Assembly (NCBI GenBank): GCA_965651535.1
Contig: CBFGSX010000040.1
Span: 1 to 13,116, forward strand
Length of the DNA: 13,116 bases
Direction: 5' to 3'
Source of the DNA: JAQGJA01 sp965651535
GTDB taxonomy: Bacteria > Pseudomonadota > Alphaproteobacteria > Micavibrionales > SZUA-601
Shown: positions 1-6,564 of the stretch, one piece after another
Layout: each line of letters starts with the position of its first letter
Numbering within the stretch: position 1 is the first letter of the stretch
The notes under the pieces: generated by a model
The model's input: the letters and a program-made list of their open reading frames with translations, nothing else
What the model was told of the DNA's origin: nothing
Databases searched by the model: none
Made by a program: the position numbers and the translations under genes

Positions 1-797
1 TCGATCGAGGGATCGCACCGGACGCAATCCATGTCGTATCGCCTACGGAGGTTCAGGCGCTTTATGTCGGCGTACGGGATATGCGCAGCTATGCGGTGCG
101 CAGCCGGTTTATCATCGAAGGCGACCGCATGGTGCTGGTGTCTTTTGGGGTTCCTGTGTATTCTTATAACGATTTCAAGGATATGGTAGGACTTTCGATC
201 AATTCGTGTGAGTTGCTACATTCAATCGACCGTGAAATCGAAAAGACTATGGAAAGAAAACTTCTGAGCGTTGCCAGTTTCAGGCATTACGCCTCGTGGC
301 AGCCGAAGAAAGAAAATATCGAGTCCATGTTACGCCCCTCGATCGAATTACACAATCCACGCGAGCACAATAATCCCAAAGGGGATATTCTCCAAGGCCT
401 TATCCTGCTGGACGTTTGGCGCAAAACGGATCAGTTTTCAGAAACGGTGGCGATGGAAAAAGTCACGGGGCGTATGAATATGGTCAATATGGCGCTTGGC
501 GATCCGGTGAACGTTGAGAAGCCCAAGCCGTCCCGCGGCTTCAAGAGCATTGAACACCGCTTCTATGTCGCCAGACAGATCGATGTTCGCCAAAGCGAGT
601 TTGATATCGTCAGACGAGAGGATTCCCTTGCCAGACAAGGGGTCTATCTCTCGATTATAGATAATGGGTACTATGTAGCCTACATAACCTTGATAACCCC
701 CCTGCGTGAGCAAAACTATCTGGTCTGGGCACAGAATATGGAGCAATACGAACTCCTTCAAAACAGCCTGTATCTACGTTCCGCGCCGGGACAATAG
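1..797 (+). CDS. Unrecognised protein, 5' end cut by the window edge
   Basis: I do not recognise this protein. The reading frame is open from position 3 (first complete codon) to the TAG at 795-797, giving 264 visible residues. The first ATG in frame is at 81, but the 26 codons before it have no stop and read like protein, and no good ribosome site lies just before 81, so the gene probably starts outside the window. The visible part looks soluble: no membrane span or signal peptide, a charged middle with IDREIEKTMERK, and an aromatic-rich C-terminal part containing YYVAYITLITP and YLVWAQNMEQY. Base composition is lower in G+C than the downstream genes (line 181-240 counts to 25 of 60), which could mean weaker constraint or later acquisition. 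No transposase or phage gene is next to it. That it is coding is likely; its function is unknown. Confidence 0.7.
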   Translation, partial: DRGIAPDAIHVVSPTEVQALYVGVRDMRSYAVRSRFIIEGDRMVLVSFGVPVYSYNDFKDMVGLSINSCELLHSIDREIEKTMERKLLSVASFRHYASWQPKKENIESMLRPSIELHNPREHNNPKGDILQGLILLDVWRKTDQFSETVAMEKVTGRMNMVNMALGDPVNVEKPKPSRGFKSIEHRFYVARQIDVRQSEFDIVRREDSLARQGVYLSIIDNGYYVAYITLITPLREQNYLVWAQNMEQYELLQNSLYLRSAPGQ

Positions 798-809
798 CCG
801 GGACAATAG
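786..809 (+). repeat. 12-bp perfect tandem duplication containing the stop codon
   Basis: CCGGGACAATAG occurs twice back to back (786-797 and 798-809). The first copy encodes the last residues PGQ and the TAG stop of the upstream gene. Because the unit is a multiple of three, the second copy supplies a second in-frame TAG four codons later. Confidence 0.9.
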
Positions 810-856
810 TAAGGCAAGGGGTGGGGGTAATCTTCCCTGAAAAAGCCATATTTTTC

Positions 857-885
857 TTGACTTGGTAGGGTTCGGCCCGTATAAA
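857..885 (+). promoter_or_regulatory. Sigma-70-type promoter of rpsD
   Basis: TTGACT (857-862) and TATAAA (880-885) are separated by exactly 17 bp, close to the housekeeping consensus; the C before TTGAC also fits alphaproteobacterial promoters. Transcription would start near 892, giving a 5' leader of about 90 nt before the rpsD ATG. This is the best-scoring promoter by eye in the window. Confidence 0.8.
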
Positions 886-892
886 GCCCGCA

Positions 893-982
893 TTCCGGCT
901 GTGTCGCCATCCTTCGGGATGTGCCTGTTCCTGCAAGGGGACGCGCTGGACAGTAACCACTAACCTGAAAAAGGAAATCAAC
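893..982 (+). promoter_or_regulatory. rpsD 5' leader with two small hairpins
   Basis: The roughly 90-nt leader holds CATCC-TTCG-GGATG (908-921), a stem closed by the very stable C(UUCG)G loop, and GTTCC-TGCAAG-GGGAC (927-942), a 5-bp stem with one G-U pair. The Shine-Dalgarno AAGGA is at 971-975. S4 is known to repress its own mRNA through leader structure in several bacteria; that this leader does so is inference. Confidence 0.35.
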
Positions 983-1600
983 ATGAGCGGAAAACGCCTT
1001 GAATCTAAACATAAATTTAGCCGTCGTATTGGCGCCAGCCTCTGGGGTCAGGCCAAATCGCCGGTTAACCGCCGCAATTACGGTCCCGGCCAGCACGGCC
1101 AAAAAGGCGGCAAAAAGTCCAACTATGCTATCCAGCTGATCGCCAAGCAAACGCTGCGTATGTATTACGGCGGCGTCGGTGAGCGTCAATTCCACCGTTA
1201 TTATCAAGAGGCTTTTCGCCGCCGCGGTGACACGGGCGAGATTTTGATCGGCCTGCTCGAGCGTCGTCTGGATGCAGTGGTTTACCGCATGAAGTTTGCG
1301 CCGACGGTTTTTGCTGCCCGACAAATGGTTAATCACGGTCATTTTCTGGTCAACGGCAAGCGCGTCAATATCCCGTCCTATCAAGTCAAAGAAGGCGATG
1401 TGATCGAGGTTCGCGAGAAATCCAAACAAATCGCTCCGGTCATTCAGGCCCAAAGCGACCACAGCCGTGAATTGCCCGGCTATGTGGATGTCGATACCAA
1501 AGCATTGAAAGGCACTTTTGTGCGTACGCCCTTGTTGGCCGATGTGCCGTATCCGGTGCGCATGGAGCCGAATCTGGTCGTCGAATTCTACTCGCGCTAA
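983..1600 (+). CDS. rpsD: 30S ribosomal protein S4
   Basis: Small-subunit ribosomal protein S4 (205 residues, normal length) is a primary 16S rRNA binder that starts assembly of the 5' domain of the 30S body. The N-terminal third carries the conserved [14 protein letters not shown] and the basic tract [13 protein letters not shown]. The S4 RNA-binding domain follows from about residue 94 ([17 protein letters not shown], then [21 protein letters not shown]). The C-terminus ends in the typical NLVVEFYSR. The start is set by the AAGGA ribosome site 7 bp upstream. The N-terminus lacks the zinc-binding cysteines seen in some S4 proteins, as in many Proteobacteria. The gene is single, with its own promoter and terminator, rather than inside the alpha operon as in enterobacteria. 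Identification is secure. Confidence 0.98.
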   Translation: MSGKRLESKHKFSRRIGASLWGQAKSPVNRRNYGPGQHGQKGGKKSNYAIQLIAKQTLRMYYGGVGERQFHRYYQEAFRRRGDTGEILIGLLERRLDAVVYRMKFAPTVFAARQMVNHGHFLVNGKRVNIPSYQVKEGDVIEVREKSKQIAPVIQAQSDHSRELPGYVDVDTKALKGTFVRTPLLADVPYPVRMEPNLVVEFYSR

Positions 1601-1620
1601 AAATCTCTGCAAATTTTCCA

Positions 1621-1650
1621 AAAGCCCTCCGCATGGAGGGCTTTTTTATT
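1621..1650 (+). terminator. Rho-independent terminator of rpsD
   Basis: AAAGCCCTCC (1621-1630), loop GCAT, GGAGGGCTTT (1635-1644), with a T run at 1642-1647. The stem is perfect over 10 bp. It lies between convergent rpsD and rnhB and ends directly before the rnhB stop at 1651. Read on the minus strand it has a shorter T run, so it may also stop rnhB transcription. Confidence 0.92.
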
Positions 1651-2238
1651 TCAGGCCGCATCTTTGAGCAAAGACTTGATCGGCGCGAAGCTGCGGCGGT
1701 GGTGCGGCGTCACGCCCAACGAGGCCAGCCCGGCCTGATGGGTGGCTGTGCCGTATCCCGCATTCGTGGCCCAGCCATAGCCCGGGAATTCACCGTCCAG
1801 TGCCGCCATCATCCGGTCGCGTGTGACCTTGGCGATAATGCTGGCCGCGGCAATCGCAGGAACGCGGGCATCGCCGCCGATCACGGCCTCGGCCGGGCAG
1901 GGCAGTTTCGGGGTTTTGTTCCCGTCCACCAACGCCTTGTGCGGCGTGACGGGCAGGGCATCGAAAGCCCGCTGCATGGCCAGAAAGGTGGCTTGCAGGA
2001 TATTGATCCGGTCAATCTCCTCGACCGAGGCCTGACCGATCCCGACATGACAGGAACCGATCAACAGGGGAAAGAGTTTGTCCCGCTGTGCCACGGACAG
2101 CTTTTTGCTGTCTGTCACAGCCGCAAAGAAATCCGGCAATGTCGGCGGTAAAATCACGGCTGCGGCGACCACCGGCCCAGCCCAAGGGCCGCGCCCGACC
2201 TCGTCAATGCCGCAGATAAGGGAAATAGAGTCGTTCAT
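1651..2238 (-). CDS. rnhB: Ribonuclease HII
   Basis: RNase HII (195 residues) cuts the RNA strand of RNA-DNA hybrids and starts removal of single ribonucleotides from DNA. The signature GIDEVGRGPWAGPVV is at residues 10-24, with metal ligands Asp12 and Glu13; further conserved acids are Asp105 (VDGN) and Asp123 or Asp141 (AASIIAKVTRD). DSKKLS is at 43-48 and the C-terminal GYGTATHQAGL and HRRSFAPIK are present. The frame stays open far upstream of 2238, but that sequence is repeat DNA and does not resemble the family; the ATG at 2238 places GIDEVG at the usual distance from the N-terminus. No Shine-Dalgarno is seen, and a perfect TATAAT ends 7 bp before the ATG, suggesting a leaderless mRNA. 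It converges on rpsD and diverges from pgsA. Confidence 0.96.
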   Translation of the reverse strand: MNDSISLICGIDEVGRGPWAGPVVAAAVILPPTLPDFFAAVTDSKKLSVAQRDKLFPLLIGSCHVGIGQASVEEIDRINILQATFLAMQRAFDALPVTPHKALVDGNKTPKLPCPAEAVIGGDARVPAIAAASIIAKVTRDRMMAALDGEFPGYGWATNAGYGTATHQAGLASLGVTPHHRRSFAPIKSLLKDAA

Positions 2239-2245
2239 AATAGGG

Positions 2246-2251
2246 ATTATA
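2246..2251 (-). promoter_or_regulatory. -10 element directly upstream of rnhB
   Basis: On the minus strand a perfect TATAAT is followed by CCCTATT and then the rnhB ATG, so the expected transcription start falls at or within 1-2 nt of the start codon. The -35 position (2269-2274, TTTCGC on the minus strand) matches poorly and lies in a palindromic repeat. Confidence 0.5.
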
Positions 2252-2263
2252 AAAGAACAGCCG

Positions 2264-2285
2264 CCCCAGCGAAAGCGGGAATCCA
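2264..2285. repeat. Degenerate small palindrome
   Basis: The segment contains CCCAGCGAAAGCGGG followed by AATCC, an imperfect hairpin with a GAAA loop and one bulge. It resembles short palindromic intergenic elements of many Proteobacteria and stands about 10 bp from the repeat at 2295-2362, so the rnhB-pgsA gap holds at least two such elements. Confidence 0.45.
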
Positions 2286-2294
2286 AGATCAGGG

Positions 2295-2362
2295 CTTCGT
2301 CATGCTCCGGCTTGTCCGGAGCATCTAAAGCGGACTCTCCGAACAAGTCGGAGGGTGACGAA
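2295..2362 (-). repeat. Double-hairpin intergenic repeat, family B, copy 1
   Basis: Read on the minus strand, this 68-bp element aligns over its whole length with the plus strand at 8864-8928. It has two hairpins: CTCCGA-CTTGT-TCGGAG, and ATGCTCCGG-ACAAG-CCGGAGCAT. The ends are themselves complementary (CGTCA and TGACG). It fills much of the 177-bp gap between divergent rnhB and pgsA and ends 53 bp before the pgsA start. No protein is encoded in it. Confidence 0.85.
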
Positions 2363-2415
2363 TTATTAGAATTGATACCCTTTCCTTTCCCCCCTGAATC
2401 CGCTACTCCGGAAAT

Positions 2416-3006
2416 ATGCTGAGCTGGCGACCCACCAAAGCGGATATCCCGAACCTGCTCACGGCGTCGCGCCTGATCGTGCTGCCGCCGATGATCATCC
2501 TCATGCTGGTCCCGCACGCTTGGGCGGCGTGGCTGGCGCTGTTTTTATATGTTCCGGCGGCGGTCAGCGATTACTTCGACGGCTATTATGCGCGGCTGTA
2601 TAAAAAAGTTTCGCCTGTCGGGATTTTTCTCGACCCGATCGCGGACAAGATCTTCGTCGGCGCGATTTTATTCATGCTGGTGGCGACCAAGCGCCTTAAC
2701 GATCTGTGGGCGGTATGCGGCTTGCTGATTATGATGCGCGAGATTTTTATCTCGGGTCTGCGCGAGTTCATGGGGTCGAAAGAATTGAATCTTCCCGTCA
2801 CCAATCTGGCCAAGTGGAAGACCGGAACCCAGATGACGGCCATCGGCTTTTTGATCATGTGGCCTTTTGTCGGCCCCGAGTGGTTCCAATATCTGGTCGA
2901 GGGTATCGGCAAGATCGGCATCCTTGCGGCCATGGTGCTGACGCTCAAGACGGGCTGGGACTATACCCGCGCCGCCTGGCCGCATTTGACACAGAAATCC
3001 GACTAG
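2416..3006 (+). CDS. pgsA: CDP-diacylglycerol--glycerol-3-phosphate 3-phosphatidyltransferase
   Basis: Membrane enzyme (196 residues) of the CDP-alcohol phosphatidyltransferase family that joins glycerol-3-phosphate to the phosphatidyl group of CDP-diacylglycerol, the committed step toward phosphatidylglycerol and cardiolipin. The family motif D-x2-D-G-x2-A-R-x8-G-x3-D-x3-D is complete: Asp52, Asp55, Gly56, Ala59, Arg60, Gly69, Asp73, Asp77. The N-terminal IPNLLTASRL is also typical of PgsA, favouring it over phosphatidylserine or phosphatidylcholine synthase. Hydrophobic stretches at about 20-50, 78-108, 138-155 and 163-180 fit a multi-span membrane protein. The ATG at 2416 has only a weak GGAAA ribosome site. 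The TAG stop overlaps the mltG stop on the other strand. Substrate assignment rests on family resemblance. Confidence 0.93.
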   Translation: MLSWRPTKADIPNLLTASRLIVLPPMIILMLVPHAWAAWLALFLYVPAAVSDYFDGYYARLYKKVSPVGIFLDPIADKIFVGAILFMLVATKRLNDLWAVCGLLIMMREIFISGLREFMGSKELNLPVTNLAKWKTGTQMTAIGFLIMWPFVGPEWFQYLVEGIGKIGILAAMVLTLKTGWDYTRAAWPHLTQKSD

Positions 3007-3992
3007 GGCTTTTTTCGGTTCAGTTCTTTTTTAATTTTACGCCATTCGGCGACGTTTTTGTTGTGGCCGGCAAGCGTCTCGCTGAAGATATGCCCGCCCG
3101 TGCCGTCGGCGACGAAGAATAAATAATTATGCTGTTCCGGCGCGAACACGGCCTCGAGGCTGGCCTTGCCCGGATTGGCGATGGGGCCGGGCGGCAGGCC
3201 GACAACCTTATAGGTGTTATAGGGCGAATCCACCGCCAGATGTTTTCTCAATAGCGGCTTGCCGCCCATATGGCCGAGGCGGTCGGTAATCACGTAAACG
3301 ACGGTCGGATCGGTCTGGAGCGGCATCCCGATCCGCAGACGGTTGTAAAACAGCCCGGCGACTTTGGCACGCTCGGCGGCAATGCCCGTTTCCTTTTCGA
3401 CGATCGAGGCCAGCACCACGGCCTCGTCTTTGGATTTCAGCGGCAGGTCGGGATCGCGTTTCTCCCACAATTCATCCAGGATTTTATCGTGTGCGTCCTG
3501 CATCCGTTTGACTAGTGCCGCGCGTGTTTCTCCGCGCGTATAGCTATAGGTTTCCGGCAGCAGAGATCCTTCCGGCGGCAATTCGGTAATCTCGCCCTCG
3601 AGATAGGCCGCGCCGTTGATCAAGGCCACGGCCTGTTTCGCGGTAAATCCCTCGGGCAGGGTGACGCTACGCTGGATAGTTTTGCCGCTGGCAAGAATAT
3701 CGTGAATTTGCTTGATGCTGGCGTGCGGCGGAATTTCGTATTCGCCCGCCTTGATCGAGCTGTTTTTCAGCCGCATCCACACATAAAAGAAATCGGGCCG
3801 CGTAACCAGATTTTGCGCGCCCAGCTCATCGGCGATGCGGCGGCCGGATTTGCCGCTTTCAACAAGAAATTCCGTGGCTGTTTCGTTTGCGCCCGGCGTG
3901 TTGATCTGCTGGATGGCCCAGAAACCGCTTGCGAAAAGAATCGCCAGACCCAGCGCCGCAACGGCAAAAATATATCCGAGAAATCGGGACAT
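3003..3992 (-). CDS. mltG: Endolytic murein transglycosylase MltG (YceG-like)
   Basis: Inner-membrane enzyme (329 residues) that cuts nascent peptidoglycan glycan strands and is thought to end their elongation. One N-terminal membrane anchor (about residues 5-27, FLGYIFAVAALGLAILFASG) is followed by a LysM-like region and the YceG domain. ASIVEKETG (195-203) carries the presumed catalytic Glu199, equivalent to Glu218 of the E. coli protein; FYNRLRIGMPLQTDPTV (215-231) and SPYNTYKVVGLPPGPIANPG are family signatures. It follows fabF, as in many Proteobacteria, but is separated from it by 130 bp holding a 90-bp repeat. No Shine-Dalgarno precedes the ATG (the sequence is CCCCTC); instead TTGTGA-17 bp-TAAACT ends 6 bp before it, so the gene may have its own promoter and a leaderless message. 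Confidence 0.94.
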   Translation of the reverse strand: MSRFLGYIFAVAALGLAILFASGFWAIQQINTPGANETATEFLVESGKSGRRIADELGAQNLVTRPDFFYVWMRLKNSSIKAGEYEIPPHASIKQIHDILASGKTIQRSVTLPEGFTAKQAVALINGAAYLEGEITELPPEGSLLPETYSYTRGETRAALVKRMQDAHDKILDELWEKRDPDLPLKSKDEAVVLASIVEKETGIAAERAKVAGLFYNRLRIGMPLQTDPTVVYVITDRLGHMGGKPLLRKHLAVDSPYNTYKVVGLPPGPIANPGKASLEAVFAPEQHNYLFFVADGTGGHIFSETLAGHNKNVAEWRKIKKELNRKKP

Positions 3993-3998
3993 GAGGGG

Positions 3999-4027
3999 AG
4001 TTTAGCTATTCCATCGGACTTTCACAA
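3999..4027 (-). promoter_or_regulatory. Candidate mltG promoter
   Basis: On the minus strand TTGTGA (4027-4022) and TAAACT (4004-3999) are 17 bp apart, each matching the housekeeping consensus at 4 of 6 bases. The -10 box ends 6 bp before the mltG ATG. The -35 box lies 5 bp from the end of the composite repeat. Confidence 0.4.
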
Positions 4028-4032
4028 TCCGA

Positions 4033-4122
4033 TTCCCCGACGTAGGTCGGGGTCCATTGTGCCGATAAACAATCGGTTGTCGTGCGGATAAATGGACTCC
4101 GGCCTTCGCCGGAGAGGCGGAA
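4033..4122. repeat. Composite palindromic repeat, family A, copy 1
   Basis: A 90-bp element sits between fabF and mltG and abuts the fabF stop. In plus-strand order it has CCCCGAC-GTAG-GTCGGGG, then TCCATT, a central CCGAT-AAACA-ATCGG hairpin, AATGGA (complementary to TCCATT), and CTCCGGC-CTTC-GCCGGAG. A second copy in the same plus-strand orientation lies at 11629-11719. There is no T run, so it is not a typical terminator on either strand. Confidence 0.9.
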
Positions 4123-5388
4123 TTAGTTGATTGCCTTGAAAATCAAACTGGCATTGGTGCCGCCGAATCCGAACGAATTCGACAAAGCATATTCGACCTT
4201 CTTCTCTTTGGCCGTATGGGGGACCAGATCAATTCCGCTGCACGAGGGCGAGGGATTATCAAGGTTCAGCGTCGGCGGGATAATCCCGTCCGTCACCGCC
4301 TTGATGGAAAAGATCGCCTCGACTGCACCCGCAGCACCCAGCAAATGCCCGATGGCCGATTTCGTCGAGGACATCAGGACTTTGCCCGCGGCATCGCCCA
4401 GCAGGCGTTTGACCGCGCCGAACTCGATCTCGTCGCCGACGGGGGTCGAGGTGCCATGCGCGTTGATATAACCCAGCTGTTCGCCCGTCACGCTCGCATT
4501 CTTCATTGCGGCCTGCATGGCGCGGTAACCGCCATTGCCGTCCGGCGGCGGCGACGTAATGTGATGCGCGTCGCCGCTCAGACCGTAACCGACCAGCTCG
4601 GCGTAAATTTTTGCGCCGCGTTTTTTCGCGTGTTCGTATTCCTCGAGAACCAGAATACCTGCGCCTTCGCCCATGACGAAACCGTCGCGGCCTTCGTCGA
4701 AGGGGCGCGAGGCTTTTTCCGGCGTATCGTTATATCCCGTGGACAATGCGCGCAACGCGCAGAACCCCGCAAGGCCCAGGCGGTTGATGGCGGCTTCTGC
4801 CCCGCCCGCGATCATTACCTCGGCATCGCCGTGCTGGATCAGGCGGGCCGCATCGCCGATGGCGTGCGTGCCGGTCGCGCAGGCGGTGACGACGGAATGG
4901 TTCGGCCCTTTGAAGCCATAGCGGATGGAGACCTGACCCGAGACAAGGTTGATGAGTGTCGCGGGAATAAAGAACGGCGTGACGCGGCGCGGGCCTTGCT
5001 CTTTCAGCACGGTCGCCATGTCGTTGATCAACGACAAGCCGCCGATGCCCGAGCCGATCATCACGCCTGTGCGCCATTGGCTTTCGTCGTCGGTCGGCTT
5101 CCAGCCGCTGTCTTCGATGGCTTCGACGGCGGCGGCAAGACCCAGCTGGATAAAGCGGTCGATCTTGCGCTGTTCCTTTGGCTCGATGGTCAAATCGGGA
5201 TTGAAAGTGCCGTTCGTGCCGTCGCCAAAGACGATCTCGCCCGCGATTTTCGAGGGCAGGTCGGAAACATCGCACTGAGTCACGGCTTTCAGCCCGCTCT
5301 TGCCGGCAATGATATTCTGCCAGCTCGAATGGACATCCACCCCCAGAGAGGTGACCATTCCCAGTCCGGTGACGACAACGCGACGCAT
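4123..5388 (-). CDS. fabF: Beta-ketoacyl-ACP synthase II
   Basis: Condensing enzyme (421 residues) that elongates acyl-ACP with malonyl-ACP in type II fatty acid synthesis. The thiolase-fold Cys-His-His triad is visible: Cys170 (VVTACATGTHAIG), His311 (NAHGTSTPVGD) and His348 (SAIGHLLGAAG), with Lys343. The C-terminal NSFGFGGTNASL is conserved. The start MRRVVVTGLGMVTSLG is the family N-terminus. An earlier in-frame ATG at 5445 would add 19 residues and overlap acpP, and is rejected. The gene follows acpP by 22 bp with little Shine-Dalgarno character, so translation is probably coupled to acpP. FabF is preferred over FabB from the acpP-fabF linkage and the His-His active site, which excludes FabH. 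Confidence 0.97.
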   Translation of the reverse strand: MRRVVVTGLGMVTSLGVDVHSSWQNIIAGKSGLKAVTQCDVSDLPSKIAGEIVFGDGTNGTFNPDLTIEPKEQRKIDRFIQLGLAAAVEAIEDSGWKPTDDESQWRTGVMIGSGIGGLSLINDMATVLKEQGPRRVTPFFIPATLINLVSGQVSIRYGFKGPNHSVVTACATGTHAIGDAARLIQHGDAEVMIAGGAEAAINRLGLAGFCALRALSTGYNDTPEKASRPFDEGRDGFVMGEGAGILVLEEYEHAKKRGAKIYAELVGYGLSGDAHHITSPPPDGNGGYRAMQAAMKNASVTGEQLGYINAHGTSTPVGDEIEFGAVKRLLGDAAGKVLMSSTKSAIGHLLGAAGAVEAIFSIKAVTDGIIPPTLNLDNPSPSCSGIDLVPHTAKEKKVEYALSNSFGFGGTNASLIFKAIN

Positions 5389-5410
5389 TTTCAGATTTGG
5401 AAGCGGCGGA

Positions 5411-5647
5411 TTACTTGACGCGCTGCTCGATATAGCTGACGGCATCTTGAACCGTCATGATCTTTTCGGCGGCATCATCCGGAATCTCGATACCGAATTC
5501 GGATTCGAATTCCATGACCAGCTCGACCGTGTCGAGGCTGTCGGCGCCCAGATCGTCGATAAAGCTCGCCTCGAGGGTGACTTTGGCTTCGTCGACGCTC
5601 AGTTTATCGACAACAATTTTCTTTACGCGGTCAGCAACATTGCTCAT
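5411..5647 (-). CDS. acpP: Acyl carrier protein
   Basis: Small acidic carrier (78 residues) that holds growing acyl chains on a 4'-phosphopantetheine arm. The attachment site is Ser37 in [13 protein letters not shown]; the four-helix ACP pattern and acidic helix II ([16 protein letters not shown]) are intact. Length is typical. The ribosome site is a modest GGGGAA about 8 bp before the ATG at 5647. Upstream, a 158-bp gap separates it from fabG, far more than elsewhere in the cluster, and holds promoter-like boxes and an inverted repeat. This agrees with the need for much more ACP than the other enzymes. Confidence 0.98.
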   Translation of the reverse strand: MSNVADRVKKIVVDKLSVDEAKVTLEASFIDDLGADSLDTVELVMEFESEFGIEIPDDAAEKIMTVQDAVSYIEQRVK

Positions 5648-5713
5648 TTGGGATTCCCCGGTGGTTGGTTAGATGAATTTGCCAAGGGTTCCCCCAAAGG
5701 CACGAAATTGGCT

Positions 5714-5737
5714 TGGTATAACAGCAAAGTGATACCA
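5714..5737 (-). promoter_or_regulatory. Perfect inverted repeat in the acpP upstream gap, candidate operator
   Basis: TGGTAT-N12-ATACCA (5714-5719 and 5732-5737) is a 6-bp perfect inverted repeat with a centre-to-centre distance of 18 bp, a geometry common for dimeric repressors. It lies 67-90 bp before the acpP ATG. A promoter-like pair on the minus strand, TTGGCA-17 bp-TATCAC, puts its -10 box inside one arm. No regulator can be named from the sequence. Confidence 0.35.
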
Positions 5738-5747
5738 TGTGGCGGTT

Positions 5748-5776
5748 GTTTTGCCAAGGTGAGGAAGGAATGTCAA
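5748..5776 (-). promoter_or_regulatory. Possible acpP promoter (-35 box strong, -10 box weak)
   Basis: On the minus strand a perfect TTGACA preceded by C (5776-5771) lies 31-36 bp after the fabG stop. The -10 position at 17 bp reads CAAAAC, a poor match. A second possible pair begins about 20 bp further on. The 10-mer TTTGCCAAGG appears twice on the plus strand here (5678-5687 and 5750-5759). The 158-bp gap holds no open reading frame of note. Confidence 0.35.
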
Positions 5777-5806
5777 GAAAATCCTCAATACCTTGAAAAA
5801 ACCGTT

Positions 5807-6550
5807 CTAAATCATCGCCATGCCGCCATTGACGTGAATCGTCTGACCGGTGACATAGGCGGCTTCGTTCGACGCCAGATATACCACCGCCGAGGCGATC
5901 TCGTCGGGCGTGCCCATGCGGGCGGCGGGAATTTTGCTGTTGATCGTGGCTTTCTGGTCGTCGTTCAGGGCGTCCGTCATGGCCGTGGCGATAAAGCCGG
6001 GGGCGACGCAGTTCACCGTGATATTGCGGCTGGCGACCTCAGCGGCCAGCGCCTTGCTCATGCCGACCAGACCCGCCTTGGAGGCGCAGTAATTGGCCTG
6101 GCCGGGGTTTCCGGTGGTGCCGACGATCGAGCTGATATTGATGATGCGGCCATAGCGGCGCTTCATCATGACCTTGATGGCGGCGCGGGACAGGCGGAAA
6201 GCGGCGGTCAGGTTCACGTCGATGACGTTCTGCCAGGCTTCGTCGGTCATGCGCATGGACAATGTGTCGCGGGTCAGGCCGGCGTTGTTGACCAGAATGT
6301 CGATTCCGCCCGTGGCGGCCTCGGCTTCGGCCATGACCTTGTCGGCGGCTTCGGCGGTGGACAGGTCGCCCGTAACCACGAAAACGCGGCTGGCATCGCC
6401 CAGCGATTTGGCCAAATTGTCCAAAGCATCCTTGTTGCGGCCCGTCAAAACGACCTTGGCACCCTGATCATACAGCGCCTTGGCGATGGATTGGCCGATT
6501 CCGCCGGATGCGCCCGTGATAAGTGCCGATTTATCTTTTAGGTTAAACAT
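5807..6550 (-). CDS. fabG: 3-oxoacyl-ACP reductase
   Basis: NADPH-dependent short-chain dehydrogenase/reductase (247 residues) that reduces 3-ketoacyl-ACP to 3-hydroxyacyl-ACP. The Rossmann glycine motif TGASGGIG is at 12-19 and NNAG at 88-91. The catalytic tetrad is Asn113, Ser141, Tyr154 and Lys158 (YCASK). GRNKDAL after the second strand fits NADPH preference. The C-terminus VTGQTIHVNGGMAMI is characteristic of FabG. GGAG lies 6 bp before the ATG. It starts 14 bp after the fabD stop, so the two are cotranscribed. Context between fabD and acpP separates it from the many other short-chain dehydrogenases. Confidence 0.97.
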   Translation of the reverse strand: MFNLKDKSALITGASGGIGQSIAKALYDQGAKVVLTGRNKDALDNLAKSLGDASRVFVVTGDLSTAEAADKVMAEAEAATGGIDILVNNAGLTRDTLSMRMTDEAWQNVIDVNLTAAFRLSRAAIKVMMKRRYGRIINISSIVGTTGNPGQANYCASKAGLVGMSKALAAEVASRNITVNCVAPGFIATAMTDALNDDQKATINSKIPAARMGTPDEIASAVVYLASNEAAYVTGQTIHVNGGMAMI

Positions 6551-6564
6551 GATAATCTCCGTTC

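Noticed and set aside
64..189. Small frame starting at ATG 64 after a GGAGGT sequence
   Set aside because: The ribosome site looks good, but the peptide is short, rich in Cys/Trp and out of frame with the convincing coding frame through this region.
758..1621. Minus-strand open frame opposite rpsD
   Set aside because: rpsD on the plus strand is certain, and this frame runs across its promoter and leader.
2373..2401. pgsA promoter TTGATA-17-GAATCC
   Set aside because: The -35 box is fair, but the -10 hexamer hardly matches the consensus.
2239..2517. N-terminal extension of rnhB upstream of 2238
   Set aside because: The added residues come from repeats and from the start of pgsA on the other strand; the RNase HII signature lies at normal distance from the ATG at 2238.
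4033..4122. CRISPR or transposon interpretation of the repeats
   Set aside because: Only two distant copies per family, no spacer array, no cas gene, no transposase and no target duplication visible.
4216..5418. Long plus-strand open frame (400 codons) opposite fabF
   Set aside because: It is antisense to fabF with its intact Cys-His-His triad, resembles no family, and is arginine/aspartate-rich as expected from the complement of G+C-rich codons.
5300..6541. Plus-strand open frame crossing acpP, the acpP gap and fabG
   Set aside because: It is the complement of two certain genes and a non-coding gap, with no family resemblance.
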